From Leptodontidium sp. MPI-SDFR-AT-0119 (Eukaryota; Ascomycota; Leotiomycetes; Helotiales; Leptodontidiaceae): a stretch of DNA of 64,000 nucleotides. The stretch lies in assembly GCA_020726505.1 (NCBI GenBank), contig JAHLEZ010000002.1:1-64000 (forward strand), read 5' to 3'. The first letter of the stretch is position 1. Each line of letters starts with the position of its first letter. Under the pieces are notes generated by a model. That model was not told the origin of the DNA, did not search any database, and was given only the letters and a program-made list of their open reading frames with translations. This document shows positions 44,842 to 57,943 of this stretch, piece after piece. The position numbers were made by a program, and so were the translations under genes.

Positions 44842-47800
44842 ATCTTCAACCAACAAGTCAACACTGATATGTATCTCTGCGCTCTATGTCGATCACCACC
44901 AATACCAACAAGCAGAAAACCGCGCCGCTGACCCGCGCAGACGTGTGGATAGATATCGAAATTGGATCGTGTGGAAGTTGCAGTTCTAATGTAGCGAATT
45001 GTACGTCCGTATGTGTAGTGATGAAACTGGAAATGATAGAAGGATGACGGGATCTGAAAATGCAAGCAATATGAAAACGAAGCAAAAAGAAAGACGTCGA
45101 GTATACAGGAGATTCGATTCAGAATGAGAGAGACAGAAGGAGAGAAAAGCAAGAAAGAGACAGACGAGACAACAGAGACCTCGAACAAAAGAGAGAGAGA
45201 GAGAGCGATGCAAAGAAAAATCACGAGAAGAACCGGGGACAGCAGCATCTTGTACTCATTCGTTTCAGCTCCCCTCGGTCGGTACCCAGCGACCTGATAA
45301 TAGGCATTCATTCATACACTCATCGAGTCGTCTGGTCTGGACTTGTCTTTAGTTAGGCCTGGCAGGTCCAGTCATCTCTTCCGGGCGGCTTGGGAAATGA
45401 AACGGAAGTCTTTCCAAGCTTGACACCTCACACAGTACCTAGATACCCAAGACATGAGTCGGAGTACGAACCAGGAGATGGGTAGCTCGCCTCACTTGGC
45501 CAGCAACACAGGACAAGACAAGGCAAGAATGACAGCACAAAGAAAAAAGTCCAAGCTTCTTTTCCAGCGGAAGCAACACGAGCCTACCAACACCCCAGCA
45601 CGCGCGTGTACATGAGACGGAACTCTCCCTAGTAAAGGGCGGGCAGTGGGGTTGAGATGAATCTTTGGAGTTTGAAGTTGGCGCGTTGCAGACGCGAGAG
45701 GGGTGTTGATTGGTTGAGGGGTTCGGATGAGTATGAGGCGATGTAATTGGCTGGCGCTTAAGATGGTTGGGATGAACAGAACAGAACACAACAGGAAGAT
45801 GGGAAATTAAAGGGAGAGATGAGAAGGCATGGGTAAGCTGTAGACGCGCGTGAGGATGGATGGATGGATGAATGGGAATAGAATAGAAGCTTGAAGCGCG
45901 AGGGTGGAAATAGCTACTGGCACGAATACTGGTAGGAGAGAGCGAGCGAATCGGAAGCGAGACACGAACTTGGACATCTCGTGATTTCGTGATTTTGAGA
46001 CAGCTGACTTTGATACTTCTAGAAAATTTAGACTGGGAATGGAAGTAGAGACATACCTCGGTAATATGACGAGATAAACTGCGAAGGCCCAATACTCAAC
46101 GCTCATTCTTTATTTACTCCGTGTACGATGACGCATCTAGGTCCTCAGTCGCTTGCTCATCATCACATGACCCCCAAACCCTCTCAAATCTTTTGTTGCA
46201 CATCGCACTATTTCAATTGCCTCGAGACTCTGGTTCTGCTCGGGCCCGGCGCAACCTGATTTCGTGCAGCTGAGGCGTGTTGCGACATGAGTGCGCGAGA
46301 GCAATTCTGGTTGGATAGGAGTGGTCTTTTGCAAGCTTTGTGGGTTGGGGTCGATGGAGTTTGTGTTGCGAGGGCTGAGGGCGATTTGCTGTCGTCGGGC
46401 GACGTATGGGAGACTGGTGTTTGGTGTTGAGATGGAAGATGGAGGGAGCTTCGGGAACGGAGTGCAAGGGCGAGGGAGGAGGCGAAAACATCGAGGGTGC
46501 GAAGGATGAAGCAATGGAAAGACTACGATGTCATGTATGTTTACTGCTTATTTCATTTGTGTCTTTGGCTACTTATTTTTCCAGCTTTTTGTTGACAAAA
46601 TGCTGGGGAGCTTCCTCTTCTCCCGTGTCATAGACACTGTTTACTGCGTTCCCTTTGAGTTTCGAACGAGGTTTTTTTGGTACGCTACCAGCGGCTTGAA
46701 GGATAGAAGAATCGCATACATCTCTAGTCAAAGACGATATCTCCGCCCCGTGGGAGTGTAAAAGCCATGACTTTATCCTGGCGTCGGGCGCGCAGTTTGC
46801 ATGCAGCATGTGAGACCGATACCGCACTACCCAGGTGGATTATTTACCTACCTAACCTGCATATGAGAGAGACCCTGAAAGACTGCACTGCAGGTCTGGC
46901 AGGCCTGTTGAAAAACCTAAGATATCGTACGAGGAATAAACAAGACAAGATGCCGTGTTGTTGATTGCAAACTCATGAATGCCCAACTCAACCTCATTCC
47001 CTTTCTCTCTCCAGGGCTGTTAAGCTCTAAAATCCAGCCCAGCCCAACACAACTCATCCGCATCGTCGGACCGAATCCCATCTGCGAGCGAAGTGTTGCG
47101 AGGCTCTCGTCAATACAGCAGATGAGTGTTGAGGCATATATTTTGATTTGAACTCGGGATGCGGCTACGTGCGGTATTTAGGCACGATAATTGACATCCA
47201 GTTGTAAGGAGCGTGTTGTGGTCGTGGGTTGCTGTTGGGCTGCGTTGGGCTCTGCAAACTGCGGTGTTTCTTTCCCATTTTGCTATCTCTTGCTGTACTT
47301 ACTGATGGGCGGGCTGTCATGGTACCAGAGAAGAGACTGCAGTATGAAACGTGACAGAGTTGAGTTTGCCTTGTCGATAAGTCAGTCAGTCCACTGCAAG
47401 GGAGGGGATTTGTAGAGAAATGTGAATGTCTGCAACAGTACTCGAAAACAAACAACGAGTAGCTGACACAGCTTTCATTCAGTAGAGACAAATCAGGCAA
47501 TTGAATCAGCGCATCTCCGTCAATCTTAATCCATCCCGTGCCTGGTCTAGAATCTAGCATCTGCTTAGTAGGCAGCACTAAGCATTCCAAGCCTGCACCG
47601 GATAGGATAAGACAGGCTGTCCAGGACCCTCCCAGCAAGGTTTCGGTTGTCATATTAAGTTAGCTGGTTGGGAGAGATAGAAATACCCTTTAATCCGTTA
47701 GAGGGGTCGTCCTCTCCTCTCCTTATTTATTTCTACCTTTCAAGTGCTGTCGATATTCACAACCGTGGTTATATTTTGATCGTTGAGACGAGACCAGACG

Positions 47801-48305
47801 AGACTCTGAAGTGTCGGTGAACGACGAACGAACGGTGCGGTCCCTATTTATCGCTAAGTAGTGTCTCTTGCTGCAATTACGTCAGGTACGATTGGATGCC
47901 CTGCCCTGCTTTTACCTGCCCGCTCTCTCTCCGTCCTTCCTTTCTGCCCCGCGTCACAGGCTGTTCTGGCCAGACCTGGACAAAGCAGAGCAGACCTGAC
48001 CTAGGTTGCTCGATTGCTGCCGCTGCCCTGATTTTGCTGTCTCCCCTGCCCCACGTTCCACAGCCATTGACAGCGGAATGGGTTGTTGGATTGGATTGGA
48101 TTGATTGTGTTCGTTGTGCTGGATTGCGGACTGTGATTCCCAGTTCTTTCCTACCGCTAGATTGATGGACTGCTGATATCCTGCCGCGTCAACCCACCCA
48201 CCCGTTCTACTCCCCCTCCTACCTCTTCTTTTCTTGCACATACTCTTTTTCTCCCCCCTTCACTTCTTCTCAAACCATTCAGCAGACTCTGAATACCATC
48301 TCACC
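44842..48305. other. Long divergent intergenic region
   Basis: About 3.5 kb between the CBM19-like gene (leftward) and TPS2 (rightward). It contains simple-sequence tracts, such as (GA)n near 45191-45205 and a TGGA repeat near 45856-45870. Minus-strand frames at 46137-46514 and 47165-47653 (162 codons) have no recognisable features. The final 120 bases before TPS2 are C/T-rich. An unrecognised short gene could be hidden here. Confidence 0.45.
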
Positions 48306-51300
48306 ATGTCGCAGAAAATCCTCGAAGAAAGCGACCAGCTCGCTGAATCCCCACGCCCTCTCCTCCCAGGCCGCCAGGAATCGATTCACCCTGGTCTACG
48401 CCCGTCCTTGATCAACGTGCCAGTTACGCCCGGCATCCATCTGGGCGAATATAACTCTGAACCCCGTGGTTCTGACGAGCCTTCCTACTTTGTTCACGAT
48501 ATCCATAAATTGAGAGAGACCATGGCACAATCACCCTCCGACGCTGCTGCAGGAGCAACCTCGAACCATGAGATTCTGCGACGGATGAGCTTGAATGCTG
48601 GGCAGCAGAGGAGGGATTCTTTGGCAGACATTGATCCTCGTGCTGCAAACCCATCATTAAATTTGAGTGGTGGTGTCATCTCTGCCACGTTCTGCATACC
48701 ACATTCATTGAAGTATAGAAAGGGGGCAGATTGGGTGAGCTGGTCTTCTGTTCCAATCAAGACGCCCGCTGACAAGCTAGATTATGGATTCTAGACGTGG
48801 AACATCTGCGCTTTTCGACTCCTTCCCATACCTCTCCTCTGATAAGACGCCCTGGAATCATACCTTGGTTGGATGGACTGGGGAAATTGATGCTATCGAC
48901 GAAATTACCCCTCCTGATACCCCTCCAGCCACAACAACTGCTTCGAAAATTGCCCCTCTCAACAAAAATTCTGCCCCCATACCTATTGATGGAATAACAA
49001 AGCCTGTTGAGCCACCGGCAACAGAAGGGCTGTGGATTCCCAAGGAGGATCGAACTCGTCTGGAGTGGCAGCTTTCGCACGACAAACAATGTAGGACTGT
49101 ACCTGTATGGTTGAGTGATGATGCCGAGGCTGGCAACCCTGATGGGGATATCAATCTTGTAGACCAATCTCGATGGAGGCGCTTTGCAGAACACGAACTT
49201 TACACACTTTTCCATTACAAGCAGCACGAACCGACAAATGGTCGGGCGGAGCGCCAATCATGGGCAGATTACTATCGGATGAACCAGAAATTCGCAACTC
49301 GTATCATGGAGATCTACAAGCCCGGCGATATTGTCATGATCCACGATTACCACCTCCTCCTTCTCCCCAGCATGCTCCGCCAAAGAATTCCACACATGTA
49401 CATTGCTTTCTTCTTGCATATTCCATTTCCCAGTAGTGAGTTTCTCAGGTGTTTACCGCGGCGCAAGGATGTTCTCGAAGGTGTATTGGGGGCAAACTTG
49501 ATTGGGTTTCAATCTCACAGTTATTCGCGACATTTCGTGTCTTGTTGCACTCGGATTCTTGGCTTTCCTTCGGACATTACGGGGGTGGATGCATATGGGG
49601 CGAAGGTTACGGTTGGCATTTTCCCGATTGGCATTGATGCGGCTGCGGTTGAGAAGCTGGCTTTTGATGGGAACATCATCGATGACCAGGTGGCGGAGTT
49701 GAGGAAAATTTACGCGGGGAAGAAGATCATTGTTGGTCGAGATCGTTTGGATAGTGTACGCGGAGTTGCGCAGAAATTAATGGCTTTCGAGAGGTTTCTC
49801 GAGATGTATCCAGAGTGGGTGGACAAGGTGGTCTTGATTCAAGTCACTAGCCCTACCAGCGTTGAAGAAGAGAAGGAAGATTCGGGAAACAAAATCGCCA
49901 ACAAGGTTGCTGAGCTTGTGGCCAAGATCAATGGTCTCTATGGATCTCTCTCCTTCTCGCCAGTTCAACATTATCCACAATACCTTTCGCAAGAGGAGTA
50001 CCTCGCACTTCTCCGGGCGGCAGATATCGGTCTCATCACCAGTGTCCGTGATGGTATGAACACAACCAGTTTGGAGTATGTGGTTTGCCAGAGGGATGAT
50101 CATGGACCACTCATTATTTCCGAATTTTCTGGAACTGCCGGAAGTTTGAAGGATGCCATTCATATCAACCCTTGGGATCTCTCCGGCGTTGCACAATCTA
50201 TCAACTATGCCTTGACGATGGGTGATGACAAGAAAAGCGCTATGCATTCAAGTCTCTACCACCACGTCACCACCAAGAATGTACAGACCTGGATCAACGC
50301 TTTTGTCAAGCGTCTCCTCGCTGTTCTCAGTTCCCACAACTCTGTCATCTCAACTCCTCTACTCGACAAGGCAGCACTTCTGACACAATATCGGGCCGCA
50401 AAGAAGCGCCTTTTCATGTTCGACTACGATGGTACTCTTACTCCGATCGTCAAGGACCCGCAATCTGCTATTCCCGGTGATCGACTTATTCGAACGTTGA
50501 AGGCTTTGGCGGCCGATCATCGAAATGCTGTTTGGATCATCAGTGGTCGTGATCAAGATTTCTTAAGTCATCATCTGGGTGATATCAAAGAGTTAGGTTT
50601 CAGTGCCGAACACGGAAGTTTCATGCGTCATCCTGGCAAGGATGAGTGGGAGAATCTTGCGGAGACATTTGATATGGGGTGGCAAAAGGAAGTATTTGAT
50701 TGCTTCCAGAAATATACCGAGAAGACTCCAGGTATGTTCCCCCTCGACAGATTTTACTTATCAGCAGCTAACATTATCAGGCTCTTTCATCGAACGCAAG
50801 CGATGTGCACTTACCTGGCATTATCGTCCCTCCGACCCCGAACTTGGTGCTCACATGGCCCGTGAGTGTCAAAAGGAGCTCGAGAAGACCGTCGGCAAAG
50901 CCTGGGACGTCGAAGTCATGACCGGCAAAGCCAACCTCGAAGTCCGACCAACTTTTATCAACAAAGGCGAGATTGCTAAGCGGCTCGTTGCCTCGTACGG
51001 TCACGAGGCCGGCGAACCTCCTGAGTTCACACTGTGTCTCGGCGACGATTTCACAGATGAAGACATGTTCCGTGCCCTGAACGGCAGTTCTCTTAACCCA
51101 AATCACATGTTTACTGTTACTGTTGGTGCGAGCTCGAAGATGACTCTTGCCCATTGGCATTTACTGGAGCCATCGGATGTCATCTCTAGTATTGCGCTAC
51201 TTAACGGTGGGGATTCCAACGTAGCTGATCTTGGAGCGTTGGCTGTTGTTGAGGGTAAAATTCCGGACCAGATGCCTGGCGTTAGGGTTGCTGATGATTT

Positions 51301-51319
51301 GCCTGGTGAGAAGTTGTGA
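48306..51319 (+). CDS. TPS2: Trehalose-6-phosphate phosphatase
   Basis: The enzyme makes trehalose from trehalose-6-phosphate and works in the trehalose synthase complex; loss in fungi commonly causes heat sensitivity. Exons 48306-48734, 48781-50731 and 50781-51319 give 972 residues with consistent phases. The N-terminal 140 residues are regulatory and Ser-rich. A GT20 synthase-like domain follows (NHTLVGWTGE, IVMIHDYHLLLLPSMLR, IGFQSHSYSRHF). The C-terminal HAD phosphatase has the nucleophile motif FMFDYDGTLTP, then WIISGRD, and the metal-binding GDDFTDEDMF. The intact HAD motifs mark it as TPS2/OrlA and not a purely regulatory TPS3/TSL1 subunit. The second intron (50732-50780) splits TPG and SFIERK. 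Confidence 0.95.
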
Positions 51320-51758
51320 GCGGATTTCAGGAGAAGGGAGCGGGAAGTCTGTGAAGGAGCTGGTAGACGATGCATATCAAGACTGTGTAGGAGATTAGCT
51401 CAATTGGACGGGCAGGGAAGTGATAATTTGTGAGCAAATGTTCATGGACGATAGCATGAGTGAGCTAGAGAGCGAGAGGGCTCGAGTACGCGCGACACAT
51501 GATAAATGAATGAAACGACATGCGTGTCTGTCTTGTCGTATTTAGATACCCGCGAATTCCGAAAACGAAAATCTTGGACCTCGACATTGCTTGTTTTAAC
51601 AACATATTTTCCCCAAATGCAAGCCTTCATTGAGATATATACACCACACTACACATATGTATGATTCGTTATATCACCCCCACAACTTCCCCAACCCTTC
51701 AACCCTTCAACAAGCCGAGCTAAGCTAAGGTAAGTAATTAACTAACTAACCCAATCAA
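51320..51758. other. Intergenic, convergent 3' flanks
   Basis: The 3' flanks of TPS2 and the Dabb gene. A tRNA-like D-arm string (TTAGCTCAATTGGA) occurs near 51395, but no tRNA can be folded around it. Confidence 0.5.
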
Positions 51759-52160
51759 TCAACCCGTCACGCTCTCAAAATAAACCATCATGGCACCCTC
51801 ATGAACCCCCTTCGCGAACGCCTTCAACTTCCTGTGCGCCTCGCACTCCTCATCGTAATACACCATATCCTCCACCGAAGCGAAGACAGAGATGACTGCG
51901 ATGCTGTATCCTTGATCTCTTTGGCTTGGGATGGAACGGCCGGCGGTTACGGAGAGAATGTACGGTTTGTTGTTCTGGAGGGGTGTGAGTGATGAGTTGA
52001 TGAGGGATGGGGGAGGGGGAGGAGAGGGAGGAGAGGGTACCTTTAAGGCGGTTTGTTGCATGGTTTTGTAGATTGAGAGAAGTTTTTCTTGGTCGTCTGG
52101 GGAGGGGATCTTGAAGAGTGTTATTCGTTGGATGGGGGGTGTTGTTGTTGTTGACGACAT
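51759..52160 (-). CDS. Stress-responsive A/B barrel (Dabb) domain protein
   Basis: Dabb proteins are small dimeric ferredoxin-like barrels. Exons 52160-52041 and 51974-51759 give 111 residues, the usual length. Family features are ITLFKIPSPDDQEKLLSIY at the start, YILSVTAGRSIPS in the middle and YSIAVISVFASVEDMVYYD. The 66-base intron (GTACCC...CTCCAG) is a multiple of three and has no stop, so an unspliced transcript would still encode 133 residues with a Pro-rich insert inside the domain. The insert is not expected in the family, so splicing is likely. Function is unknown. Confidence 0.8.
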   Translation of the reverse strand: MSSTTTTPPIQRITLFKIPSPDDQEKLLSIYKTMQQTALKVPSPPSPPPPPSLINSSLTPLQNNKPYILSVTAGRSIPSQRDQGYSIAVISVFASVEDMVYYDEECEAHRKLKAFAKGVHEGAMMVYFESVTG

Positions 52161-53714
52161 TTTTCTGTTTGTTCCGAGAGGGAGAGGGAGAGGGAGAGGG
52201 AGAGGGAGAGAGATTTAAACCGAGATTGATTGATTGTTGTTAGGAGGTTAGGATGGTAGAGATATAGATGTGGGATTGAGATGTCGAGGATAGATAGAGA
52301 AAGATTCGAAAGCGGTTTTGGATATTTGTAAAGAAGAAGAATACCTACCTACCTACATGTATGTACTTACCGACCCAGAAAGCCTAGGGAGGCAAGCTAT
52401 TGAAGCGAGCGGAATATAAATTCTCGGGGATTCTCCTAGCTCATCTAGATGTATATCGGCAAATACCCACAACAATGCTGTTCTGAACTGCTTAGCTTAT
52501 GATAGGTTGTAATGTGAAAGCGCTGCCATTCCGGACATTCCGCGTTGGCCTTTCCGAGGAAGTTCCGTGATACTCGGAATGCGAGTATCTTTCGGACCAA
52601 CCAGATCCAAGTGGGGTTGCGCTTTTCGGCTGTCGTAACTCAAGGCGAGAATGACACCTCAACGCATTCCTCCAGTCTACCACTATCACGGACTAAATCG
52701 CTTTCCACAGCGCCCGAGAGGACACCACTCCACCCTCTCACACCTCAAACCTTCACATCTCCCCGTGATCACTACAAGCCGAACAACAACAGCTCAACGC
52801 AATCTAGAAGGAACAGCCTACGTCATGGCAAAAGTCAGAAGATAACCCTTCTATTGTGTATAACTAAACACTGACATCTATAAGGGAGACAGGGTTCGAC
52901 CTACTGAGCCATCTAAGATTGTCACGGCTATTTGGCGCACGAGTAGCGATGAAACATGTACGGTTAATATTGCCTTCGCAATGCTAGTGCATATATTTGG
53001 CGAGACAGTAAATCTCATCAAAGAGGATCAAACCGACTGGGAAGGAACAGTGCCACCAAATCATACATGTACTGTATTTGAAGGCGAAGGAGTGACGTTC
53101 AAAGAGGCCTGATCATGTCGAGCTTCTCCCTAATTTGCATTGCCTCGACATAGTTCACTTAGAAGGACAGTCGGCTTCGATGAGGATGTCCGGGTTAGGA
53201 AGGCAGTGGGAATTCAAGCGTTATTGCATCGGTTGTCTCGTAATTCAAGGGCGTTGTTAGACTGAATGAAGTAGCGGATTCGATCGATCGAGTGAGAACT
53301 TGCTAGAACTGAGTCCCTTCTTCGCACCATGGCATGAATATTTTCTTGGCCACTTTAATCGATGTCAGGCTGTAACAAGCTGGTAGTGATTGCTTATGCA
53401 GTTCATTATGGTATAGGATTGAGAGTAAATGGTAGATAAATTTCTTTAGCCCTTTCAGAGAGATGATTATGCGCAGTCACAAGGCTCGCAAAATGGAACT
53501 GACCTCAAGTAGGTAGAAGCAGAATTCGGCTCGGCTCGCCTAAGCCCCCCTTTTTACGAACCCCGGACCGGGCGGGATAACCCCGCATTCCCGGCCCCGC
53601 AGTTGATCCGCCTCCCGACGTCCTTCGAGCACAATTGCCAGCCATCCCCTTAAATTATGACCATCAGATATACATTAGCAAAGCCAATGTCCGTCCAGCT
53701 TTTAGATAATCGCA
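52161..53714. other. Divergent intergenic region
   Basis: This is the promoter region for the Dabb gene (leftward) and the Zn2Cys6 gene (rightward). It holds a (GGGAGA)n microsatellite at 52176-52213 and a TACC repeat near 52346-52360. A GC-rich block with CGG/CCG triplets lies at 53560-53620, a usual context for zinc-cluster factor binding. No gene is seen. Confidence 0.5.
52176..52213. repeat. (GGGAGA)n microsatellite
   Basis: About six copies of GGGAGA lie just upstream of the Dabb gene ATG, within its likely 5' UTR or promoter. Confidence 0.9.
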
Positions 53715-56355
53715 ATGCAGCAGTCCACGCAACGCGACCCAAGCCAAGAAGAGAGCCAGAAGAAGAAGAGGAGTTACAATGACTCCAGCATCACAGTAGG
53801 AGATACTCCACGACGACAGAGACGGGAGAAATATACTCCTGCCGCCTGGTGAGTTCGAAAAGCATCTCACGTGCTATTGCCGTTCCTTGCGTTTTGGTAG
53901 AGATGACCTGGGCTGACAGGCGGATGGTTGGAAGTGAGGAGTGTAAGAAGAAGAAGATGAAATGTAGTGGCGATCTCCCGTGTCGACGCTGTGAATCGCA
54001 TGATAAAGCGTGCAGGTATATCCGTGGAGCGGCTGCTGATGGGGAGGTTGTGGAGAGTAGCTCGTAAGTGATCATAACCTAGAGCTAAATTTAGAAAAGA
54101 AAGAGAAGAAGAAACCAAATCAAAGAGCAGCATTTGGCTTTCGCTGACGACAAGCAGAAATCGATGTACTGCACTAGAAGCTCAAGTACGAGGCTTAGAA
54201 GCACAAGTTCAGCAGTTGCAAAACGTGATTGAAGATATCAAAATTCAAGTTTCAAAGAGTGCTTTGGGTGGTAGTGGGTCTGGTCGTGCTCATAATGGCC
54301 AGCCATCTACCAACGACAACGACACGTCCACAGCATCACGTCGCCAGCACGCCCGTGTGTCGTCGTCACAGATAAAAGGCGATAGTGCACCGACACGTCC
54401 GCAATTCCATGGACCGACCAGTTCAGACTTCAGTTTCAGCGTCGCGAATTCAGCGTTGAGTCGGCTTGGTATCGAGACCATGAACCCAGAGTCAAGAATT
54501 CAGAGCGCAGTTACTAGTCGGCGAACGAGTCCCGAACCTACGTCGAGAGATCCCGGGGGTCATTCGGATTTAGATCCTCTCCTGGCATTGGGTTTGCCTG
54601 AAGTTAAGCGTGCATTGGATGTTTATGAGGAAGAGCTGCACCCGGTGTATCCATTTATTGATGTTGATGATGTGAGGGAACGGGCTGCGGAGATGTATCA
54701 CGAGCTTGAAGTGGCTTGTAGTGCGGATGGACCTGAGGGTTCGAGAATTTGTGGTGCTGGTATCATGGTAATGAAGATGATGGTCGCAACCGCACTTGTG
54801 GTTGAAGGGGCTGGGAAATCTGTCATAGGCCAGGCACTGCTGGGAAGTGTGGACGCGGCGTTGGATAAAAGCGTCAAGGGATTCGGCATTGATATGAAGC
54901 AACTGCAGCTTTTCACACTGACGGTAAGACCGCAACTCTCTCGGATCTAATCCCCCAAATTGGGCACCATATTATTGCGGCGACTGAATCCTACATTGAC
55001 AGAGCATCTATCATTTCCATTGTGATGAAGACACGCTCGCCTGGCGTACAATCGGCATCGCGGTTCGGATCGCACTCGAGATGGGTCTTCATAGGAAAGA
55101 GAGCTTACTGGCCAACGTCCCAGATCCAGAAAAGAGGAATTGGGCACTGAGGCTATTCTATTGCATTTATGTCCTTGATCGGCGGTGGAGTTTTGGAACT
55201 GGACTGCCCTTTGCGCTGCATGAATCGGATATTGATCCCGAATTACCGAATCTGGTATGTACAGAATCCGAGCTCATCAGGAGCTTCTATCAGTCATTTT
55301 CTTTTACTAACTGTCTCGGTTAGGAGGGAAAGGTCCCGTATCTAGAAAGTATGGTATCATACGGTAAGCTCTCGTCCAAGATATGGGAGCTCGTCGCCGG
55401 TTTCAACTCCAAGGCAATCGAAGCAGAAAATGTCAATTACCTCGACTTCCAAGTACAGCGATGGCGAGAATCACTCCCCCCATCCCTCCAACTAGTCACA
55501 TCCACATCAGCGTCCAGAGCATCATCAACTCCTGGCCTAGATCACAACGACTACCCACCACAAAGCCGCCAAATTCTCCAAGTCCTCCTCTACCTCCGCG
55601 CAAACCACATGCGTATCCTAATCCACAGGCACCACATCCTCTCGTCCCAATCCATCGCCTCAAACCGGCCAGGCGCCCATCTCGTGACCACCATCGCGAA
55701 AGATACCATTCGGCTACTCGTTCTCATGCGCAAGACATCCACCATCTACGAGACGCAGCAGCCGTCATACAACTACTTTCTGATCTCGGCGTTAGCTGCC
55801 ATCTTCCTCGCCGTGTGCCACGACCCTGCCGAGTTCAGTGCGGGGTGTAGAGATGAGTTCTTCAGCGCGTTGGAGCTGCTGAAGGTTCTCTCGAGTCAAG
55901 GGGCTAGCGCGAAGAGGCTGTGGAGGAGTCTGAGAGGCTTGAGGAGTGTAGCGCCTAGATTGGGATTGACGCCTAGGGAGTCGGAAATGCTTGACGATGA
56001 TGGTGCTGCACATTGGCTTGGCAATGAGACATCCTCTCCATTACCAGATAAACAGCGCACCCGATCTCGACCTCGTCCTTCGAATACAGATATAGCATTC
56101 TCATATCGTCCTCTTGTACAGACGACGTCTGGATTAGAGAGTGTGACGCCAGCTGGCGAGAGAGTCTGGAACGTAAACAAAGTGCATGACGAAAACCTCA
56201 ACGGCATGATGGATGCGGAGTTCGAACTCCCGGATATGTTCTACATGAGCAACGAGCTGACGAACATGTTTGAGGCTTTTGGGGACGTGCAGGGGAATGT
56301 GGGTGTGGATTTTGGTGGCGGGGATGTTTCTGCTTTGTTCGGGGATTTGTTGTGA
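53715..56355 (+). CDS. Zn2Cys6 transcription factor with fungal-specific TF domain
   Basis: This is a nuclear DNA-binding regulator. Exons 53715-53848, 53935-54063, 54158-54923, 55003-55254 and 55324-56355 give 770 residues with consistent phases. The zinc cluster is C45-x2-C48-x6-C55-x5-C61-x2-C64-x6-C71. The first Cys codon is split by intron 1; the acceptor must be GGAAG at 53934, not the CAG at 53920, to restore it. A leucine-rich linker or coiled coil follows (NRCTALEAQVRGLEAQVQQL). The middle homology region is at about residues 300-500 (IYHFHCDEDTLAWRTIGIAV, LEMGLHR, LDRRWSFGTGLPFAL). It converges on the alcohol dehydrogenase gene, only 165 bases away. A regulatory link to that gene is possible but unproven. 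Confidence 0.92.
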
Positions 56356-56519
56356 GGTTCGTGGAAAGTCGGGTGGGGGGAAGGCATGTACCAAGACGCT
56401 GCATTTACGAGATGGGAAATCATTTCACTAAAGAATTGCTAGATTCCAATATTATTCTCGCTCGAGAGTTGAATATTCGATGATCCTCTCTTAACTAAAT
56501 ATCTATGATCTAAATCTTC

Positions 56520-57943
56520 TCATGGCAACGCAACCACAACTCTCGCCTGGAGATTCCCAGCATGCATGTCTTCAAATATCTGTCCTAGTGTAAGTTTTGA
56601 CCTTCACCAACTTCAATCTCTATCGTCCGGTATAAAGACTTACCTTGCTCAGATTCTCCAACTTCTCGATCTTGATATGACACTTCACTAGACCTCTAGC
56701 AGCAAACTCCAAAGCCTCAATCGCCTCTCTCCGATTCCCAATCGCAGATCCTATCACCCTATCATCAGCAAATCCTGCCATCACAAAACCCAACAAAAAG
56801 AAAATTGCACAAACATACCAACAATCCTAAACTGCTGATTCGTAATCCTCGCAGGGAAAGCCGACTGAATAGGCACCGCTGTCCCCTCCGGCATCCCAAT
56901 ACAAACCAGCGTCCCAAGCGGCTTCAAGAACCTCAACGCCTGCTCATAGGATTTATTCGCCGCGCTCACAACCACAACCGCATTCGCGCCCCTTCCACCC
57001 TTCGTAAACTTCTTCACCGCCTCCTCAAGCTCTGTGTCGTTAAACTGCGTGAAATCCATGAACTCCTCTGCGCCGCATTCCATTACCAGAGCGCGTTTCG
57101 AGCCATGATCGATCCCGATGACGCGGAGTCCGAGAACTCGACTTGCGTATTGAACGGCGAGATGCCCGAGTCCGCCACCGGCGCCGGAAATGACGATCCA
57201 GTCACCGGGTTTGGTGTTGGTTTTGCGGAGGCCGGAGTAGACTGTTAATCCGGCGCAGAGGATGGGCGCTGCTTCTGCGGAGGAGACGCCTAGGGGGATG
57301 GGTGTTGCGTAGGAGGCGGACGTGCAGACGAATTGTTGGAATGTGCCAGGGGTGTAGTAGCCTGAGATCTTTTGGGAGGCGCAGGTGTTGTCGTCGCCTT
57401 CGAGACAGGCGTCTAGATTGGGACGGATTGTTAGTAGGGTGGGTAGGGTAGGTAGAATATGCAGGTTTGTGAGGTTTGGCAGGTTGGGTTAAAATGGGAA
57501 TATATACCGCAGCTTCCGCAGACTGAGGAGAGCCATTTGATGCCTACGCGGCTTCCGAGTTTAGGTTCTTGAACACCTGGGCCGAGTTCAACTACCTCGC
57601 CTACTCCTTCATGGCCTCCTACTTGGCCTATATACCGTTACTGTTAGATAACAATGTAACGATATCAAAGGGGCAGCAGCTCAAGAGTCTTGCCTTTTTG
57701 GGTAGGGAATGGAAGGATAGGCCACGCTTGTGTGCAAACAGCAAGATCCGAATGGCATACTCCAGAATGAGTTCTATATTCCTTGTCAATATTTCACCCG
57801 GCTCAAAGTAAAAGCTCCAAGGATCTATAATCGTACATCTTAACAAGAACTTCTCCAGCAGCAGGTTTCGGAATGTCTAACGTTTCAATTGCGATTTTCG
57901 ACGAGCCGGGCTCGGCGTATGTAGCTGCTATGTTTCCAGACAT
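56520..57943 (-). CDS. Zinc-dependent alcohol dehydrogenase (MDR family)
   Basis: The enzyme interconverts alcohols and aldehydes with NAD. Six exons (57943-57837, 57773-57694, 57627-57508, 57412-56819, 56750-56644, 56579-56520) give 355 residues, typical of the family, with all phases matching. Motifs are GVCHSDLAV (catalytic zinc), [28 protein letters not shown] (structural zinc, rebuilt over an intron) and [14 protein letters not shown] (cofactor). The ending is QARVVVALP. The second intron (57693-57628) is GC-AG: the donor is G|GCAAGA and the acceptor TATATAG. The last acceptor is GGACAG, not the nearer CACTAG. No cleavable signal is seen, so it is probably cytosolic. Confidence 0.93.

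Noticed and set aside
45439..46092. 217-codon minus-strand frame
   Set aside because: Composition follows simple repeats (TGGA, CT-rich DNA); no protein features.
46137..46514. 125-codon minus-strand frame, Pro/Ser-rich
   Set aside because: Low complexity, overlaps equally long frames on the other strand, no recognisable motif.
47165..47653. 162-codon minus-strand frame
   Set aside because: No family, codon bias or splice context; it lies in a promoter-like region. Kept only as a remote possibility.
51391..51420. TTAGCTCAATTGGA resembling a tRNA D arm
   Set aside because: No anticodon or T arm follows at the right distance.
52871..52925. tRNA-like strings (GGTTCGA, GGCTCAGTAGG)
   Set aside because: No acceptor, anticodon and T arms can be paired on either strand.
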